Shown piece after piece: positions 60,190-64,000 of a stretch of DNA of 64,000 bases; the stretch's first letter is position 1; every line of letters begins with the position of its first letter. The stretch spans positions 58,489-122,488 of the forward strand of contig JBBHKE010002876.1 in the NCBI GenBank assembly GCA_037447655.1. Reading direction: 5' to 3'. Source of the stretch: Zygnema cylindricum (Eukaryota > Streptophyta > Zygnematophyceae > Zygnematales > Zygnemataceae). The notes under the pieces are model-generated. The model saw only the letters and a list, made by a program, of their open reading frames with translations, made no database searches and had not been told where the DNA came from. The position numbers and the translations under genes are program-made.

Positions 60190-63123
60190 AAGGATTGAAA
60201 ACACAATCGGAATGCGCAGAAATTGACAAATTACACAATGCGGAAGCGAATTTATCTCACATCAAATATCAACCAGCTCGCATACATTAAATCCTCATGA
60301 ACATAGATAGAGACATTCAGAAGAGGAAATTCACATTAATTCTCACACATTAAATCTACAATAATTTCTTAGTAGTTTCTAATTCCCTCACTGGCTGGCA
60401 TTTTAACTTGGTCGCAGATTACATCTAGAAATCTAATTCTAGAAGCGTCACATGTACTTAGACGCAAAATAGAGTACGACGCAAACTGAAACTACTCGAA
60501 ACGAAATATCTAGAAGTACCATAACTCAAAGTACAACTTAACCTACGTGAAACGAAAATGCTAGAAGTACGCACGAACCGAAAGTACTAGAAGTCCCGTA
60601 TGAAAAAGACCAAACTGTTCACACTTAATCAAACGAAACTGAAAGGTACAAAAGTACTAATGAAACGAAACAAAATGCGCGATGTGACGCGCGTCAAAAC
60701 CGACCCACACTAAATACGAACCTACATTGAAAAAATCTCACATTGCAATTCTAACAGGTAGAACTAGTTAGAAAGATTCCAAGGATTGAGTGGGAATCTT
60801 TCTACGTAAAGAATGATATGTACAAAGTAAGGTACACCAAGTACAACAAAGTAAGGTACACCAAGTACTTGAACACTAAATTAAGTAGTATACTTAGACT
60901 TTAGTGTTTTAGGACTTAATATCTATCAAAAGTAACTATCTAAACATAGTGGTTCAGAAGTAGTGTGGAATGAAGAGTCGGTGAATTCCAATACCCCCCA
61001 CGATTGAAACACTAAGTTTGTGTTTTTTAACCACGAAGGCCAGAGGAGAAGATATGCTTGTCAAAGGAGGGGCGAGGAAGAGGTTTTGTAAGGAAGTCGG
61101 CAAGTTGGTTGGAAGTGGAGCAATGGGAGAAGGACACTGTGCCATCCACAATTTTTTCACGTGTAAAGTGATATTGTATATCAATGTGTTTTGTTCGTGA
61201 ATGATAAATGGGGTTTTTCATGAGTGCGAGAGCCCCTTGTGAATCACAAAAGATCGGGGTAGGAAAAGTTTGATGAAAAGAAAGATCTGTGAGAAGTCGA
61301 CGAAGCCAAATGGCGGTTTTAGTTGCAAAGGTACCAGCAATATATTCAGCTTCAGTGGATGAGAGAGCAACAGTTGGTTGTTTTTGGGAAGACCAAGAGA
61401 CAAGACCTCCACCAAGAGAAAAACAAACTCCAGAAATAGAACGACGTTCATCGGTTTGGTTGCCCCAGTTCGCATCACAAAATCTAACAAGAGAGGTATC
61501 AGGGATGGAAGAAGAAGAAGGAGGGAGAAAGTAGGTGAGACAAAGATGTTTTGTGCCTTGAAGGTATCTAAGAACACGTTTTGCCGCATCTAGATTAGTG
61601 GAAGTCGCACAATGAGAAAATTGCGATAAGATGCAAACAACAATGCAAATGTTCGGACGCGTCCCCAACATGTCGTACATTAGTTTTCCTACGATAGATC
61701 GATAAAGAGACCCTATGTCTCCTTGGACAATCCCATCGGAGGTTTCTTTTCTTAGTGTAGTATTTGGATCAAGAGGTGTAGAGACAGGATTACAATCGGA
61801 CATGCCAAAAGTATCTAAAAGGTCGACAATATAGTGTTCTTGACTCATGTGTAATAAACGTTTTGATCTATTTCTTGTAATACTAATACCTAAACAGTAA
61901 TCAAGATCCCCTAAATTTGTCATCGGCCAATGTGATGATAGCATGACTTTGACTTTGTTAATTTCTACTTTATTAAGACCGGCAAGGATTAAATCATCAA
62001 CGTAAATAATAATGATCACGAGACTGTCACCTGCGCCTTTAATGTAAATACCAGGATCTGCACTAATTTCCTTAAAACCATCTTTTAGTCAAGCAGAGAC
62101 AAGAGTTTTGTGCCACACACGTGGCGCTTGTTTAAGACCATAGATTGATTTATGTAAGCGACACACTAAAGACTCTTGTCCAGCTACAGCATATCCCAGA
62201 GCCTGCTCCATATAAATATCTTCTTCTAGAGTTCCGTGTAAAAGGCAGTTTTGACGTCGAGCTGCTGGAGTTCCCAATCATAAATTGCTGCTAGTGACAA
62301 AATAGTACGAATATACTCAAATTTTGCAACTAGCGCGAAAGTCTCGGTGTAATCAACTCCTTCGGTCTGTGAATATCCTTTCGCTACAAGACGCGCCTTG
62401 TATCGTTCAATAGATCCATCTGCAAATCTTTGCACCTTAAAAACCCATTTCGAGCCAATGGCGCGTTTATTAGGTGGCAATACACAAAGCGTCCAAGTTT
62501 GATTAGTCATCAATGCATAATATTCATCCTTAACCGCCAGTATCCATTTGTCTGCATTAAGACGTTTGAGAGCGGTTTTCAATGTAAGTGGTGAATTTAT
62601 GACATTAGCAAGGTTGGCGTGAGCAGTCACCTTCCAAGTGGGACGTACAAGGCGTCTACTGCGCCGTACAACACTTTGAATGGGAGCCGAAGTCAGAAGA
62701 TTCGTCTTAAAAGTCTTTTCAAGTGGATTTTCCAAAATCGGCGCGACATGTCATGTCAAAACAGTCAAAATATTTGTTCTATCAGTATCCGTATTCGGCT
62801 GTACGTTGTTCATAAGAATTAATGATGGAAATTGTATGTCGTTTGACATGACTGAAGATTGGTCCTGTGGTTGTAACTCAGTACGATCGGCTGGCGAGGG
62901 TAAAATTTGATTTTGTCGCGAGTTTTCATTATTGTTGGTCGTCGCGCCAACTTCGTTTTCATCCGGATTCGTTTTTTGTAAACTGGGCGCTGATTTTACG
63001 CCAGATTTAGGGGTAACAGATTTTTCCAATCCGGCAAAATCTGTAAAAACCAAATTTTCTGTTTCTGTAAAAATGACCGGTGGGTTGTTAAGAGGAGACA
63101 AAGAGGGGATTAGAGGATTGCAA
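60190..63123 (-). mobile_element. Truncated second copia element (RT, RNase H, 3' LTR)
   Basis: On the minus strand: interdomain region (about 63123-62735), RT, RNase H ending at 61027, then a 3' region and an LTR that starts TGTTAGAATTGCAATG at 60758 and runs to about 60190. Gag, integrase and the 5' LTR are missing; the upstream edge abuts an LTR of the other family at about 63120. The 60190 edge is approximate. Confidence 0.8.
61027..63123 (-). pseudogene. Copia pol, C-terminal half with near-intact RT/RNase H
   Basis: Recognisable blocks: KRAIGSKWVFKVQRFADGSI, YKARLVAKGYSQTEGVDYTE, LQQLDVKTAF, SIYGLKQAPRVWHK, YVDDLILAG (catalytic box intact), VGKLMYDMLGTRPNI, ANWGNQTDERRSISG, ALSSTEAEYIA, FCDSQGALALMKNP and KHIDIQYHFTREKI. 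It is broken by a 1-nt frameshift near 62235, an in-frame TGA near 62090 and another near 62752, so it is inactive although less decayed than 49809-51600. Confidence 0.9.
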
Positions 63124-64000
63124 TTCTGAGACCTCAATTGGTACTCAAAGCAGGCAGCTTACTAGAAGCCTCTAGGATGACCTCAACCCCTTTGACTTTG
63201 TACAAGTATAGCTGACACCCAGACAGTATACAGACTGACCAAAGTGCACCCCTTGAAAGAGCTGACTCCCTTGAGTCTGCCACAAAAAGAATCCTTGAAT
63301 TTGCTCCCCTGAGCAGTAAATTATCAATGGTCAAAGATGTCCTTTTATACAGAAGCTCTCTGGGAGGGAGGCGGCTACCTCTAATTTCCTAAGTTCTAAA
63401 CCCCTCTCTAAACCCTCTACTACTGATGTACGGAGCCAATCAATTAAGTGTATAGTACAGACAAGTACTTTGTCCGGAGTACTTTCTGTACGGCCATTGT
63501 ACGACATGGCCAAAAAAAAAAAAAAAAACGACGCCTGCCATATCTGGGTTTGCCATAGTATGTCCCGGAGATGCGGTCATCCAATGTCATGCTGCCACGT
63601 GTCACCCGGTGTGGCTATGACCGCAAACCGCCAAATAGATCATTCCGCGATGCCGGCTTCTTTCTCCGTTGTTGGATTGATGTCGGCCTTAATTTATAGC
63701 CGTTTAAAATACAAACAATACTTTTAAGTGTAATTCTATTTAACTGTGTCTGTGTGATTGTGGTCCGTTTGTCATTTAACCGAACTTCTCTATTTTGTTA
63801 TCTTTAAGTAGCTATCGTACCCTATATACTTCAGCACTGGTCTTAGACTACAGGTTAAGACTAACGGCTAGATTAACGGACGGTAGGTACCGGGATCAAA
63901 TCCTGGGTCCGTCAATCCTTTTGGTAAGTTTACCAATGATCTGCCTTCTGACAAGAAGGAGCATAGGCAGCCATGGCTCTAGCTTCCTCTCCAGCCTTCA
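63113..64000 (-). repeat. Fourth LTR of the first copia family, cut by the window end
   Basis: Starts near GGATTGCAATTCTGAGACCT. It shares GCCTCTAGGATGACCTCAACCC-like, CTAAACCCCT, GATCAAATCCTGG and TTTTGGTAAGT segments with the LTRs at 48.9, 55.0 and 57.0 kb. It contains an A16 run near 63512. Confidence 0.72.

Overview
The window looks like nuclear DNA of a green plant. It carries a nuclear gene for a plastid ribosomal protein with a transit peptide, plant-type SEC16, folate-biopterin-transporter and ELMO genes with GT-AG introns, a cytosolic-type tRNA-Leu(AAG), and Ty1/copia debris. A non-seed streptophyte is my guess; the sequence does not fix the species.

Layout. 450-2640 (-): plastid ribosomal protein bS20c, 3 exons. 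3310-3390 (+): tRNA-Leu. 6211-22568 (+): SEC16, 14 exons and about 2,787 aa, much longer than the SEC16 proteins I know, with a low-complexity N-terminus and a series of duplicated exons. 26859-32799 (-): folate-biopterin (BT1/FBT) family transporter, 6 exons, 617 aa. 35420-43049 (+): ELMO-domain protein, 9 exons, 326 aa. All exon joins in these models keep the reading frame. From about 41.7 kb to the end the window is repeat-dominated: a segmental duplication carrying a dead copy of the last ELMO exon, a 2.5-kb purine-only (GAGAGG)n tract, a decayed copia element inserted in the second duplicate with its integrase segment inverted and a solo LTR nested inside that, further LTRs of the same family, and a second truncated copia pol with near-intact RT/RNase H.

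Small DNA transposons lie in introns and between genes: a hAT-type element in a SEC16 intron with a perfect 8-bp target duplication, a 19-bp-TIR MITE family (two copies, 8-bp target duplications), and a TA-target MITE family (CACCG ends) with one copy nested inside another next to the transporter start.

The genes do not form a pathway: plastid translation, ER-exit-site organisation, membrane transport of pterin/folate-like compounds and small-GTPase regulation. The most unusual biology is in SEC16: serially duplicated, phase-symmetric exons encoding an acidic F-S-F-L-E-E motif, plus a roughly 350-bp inverted duplication of a decayed exon of that family inside an intron, which would fold the pre-mRNA into a long hairpin.
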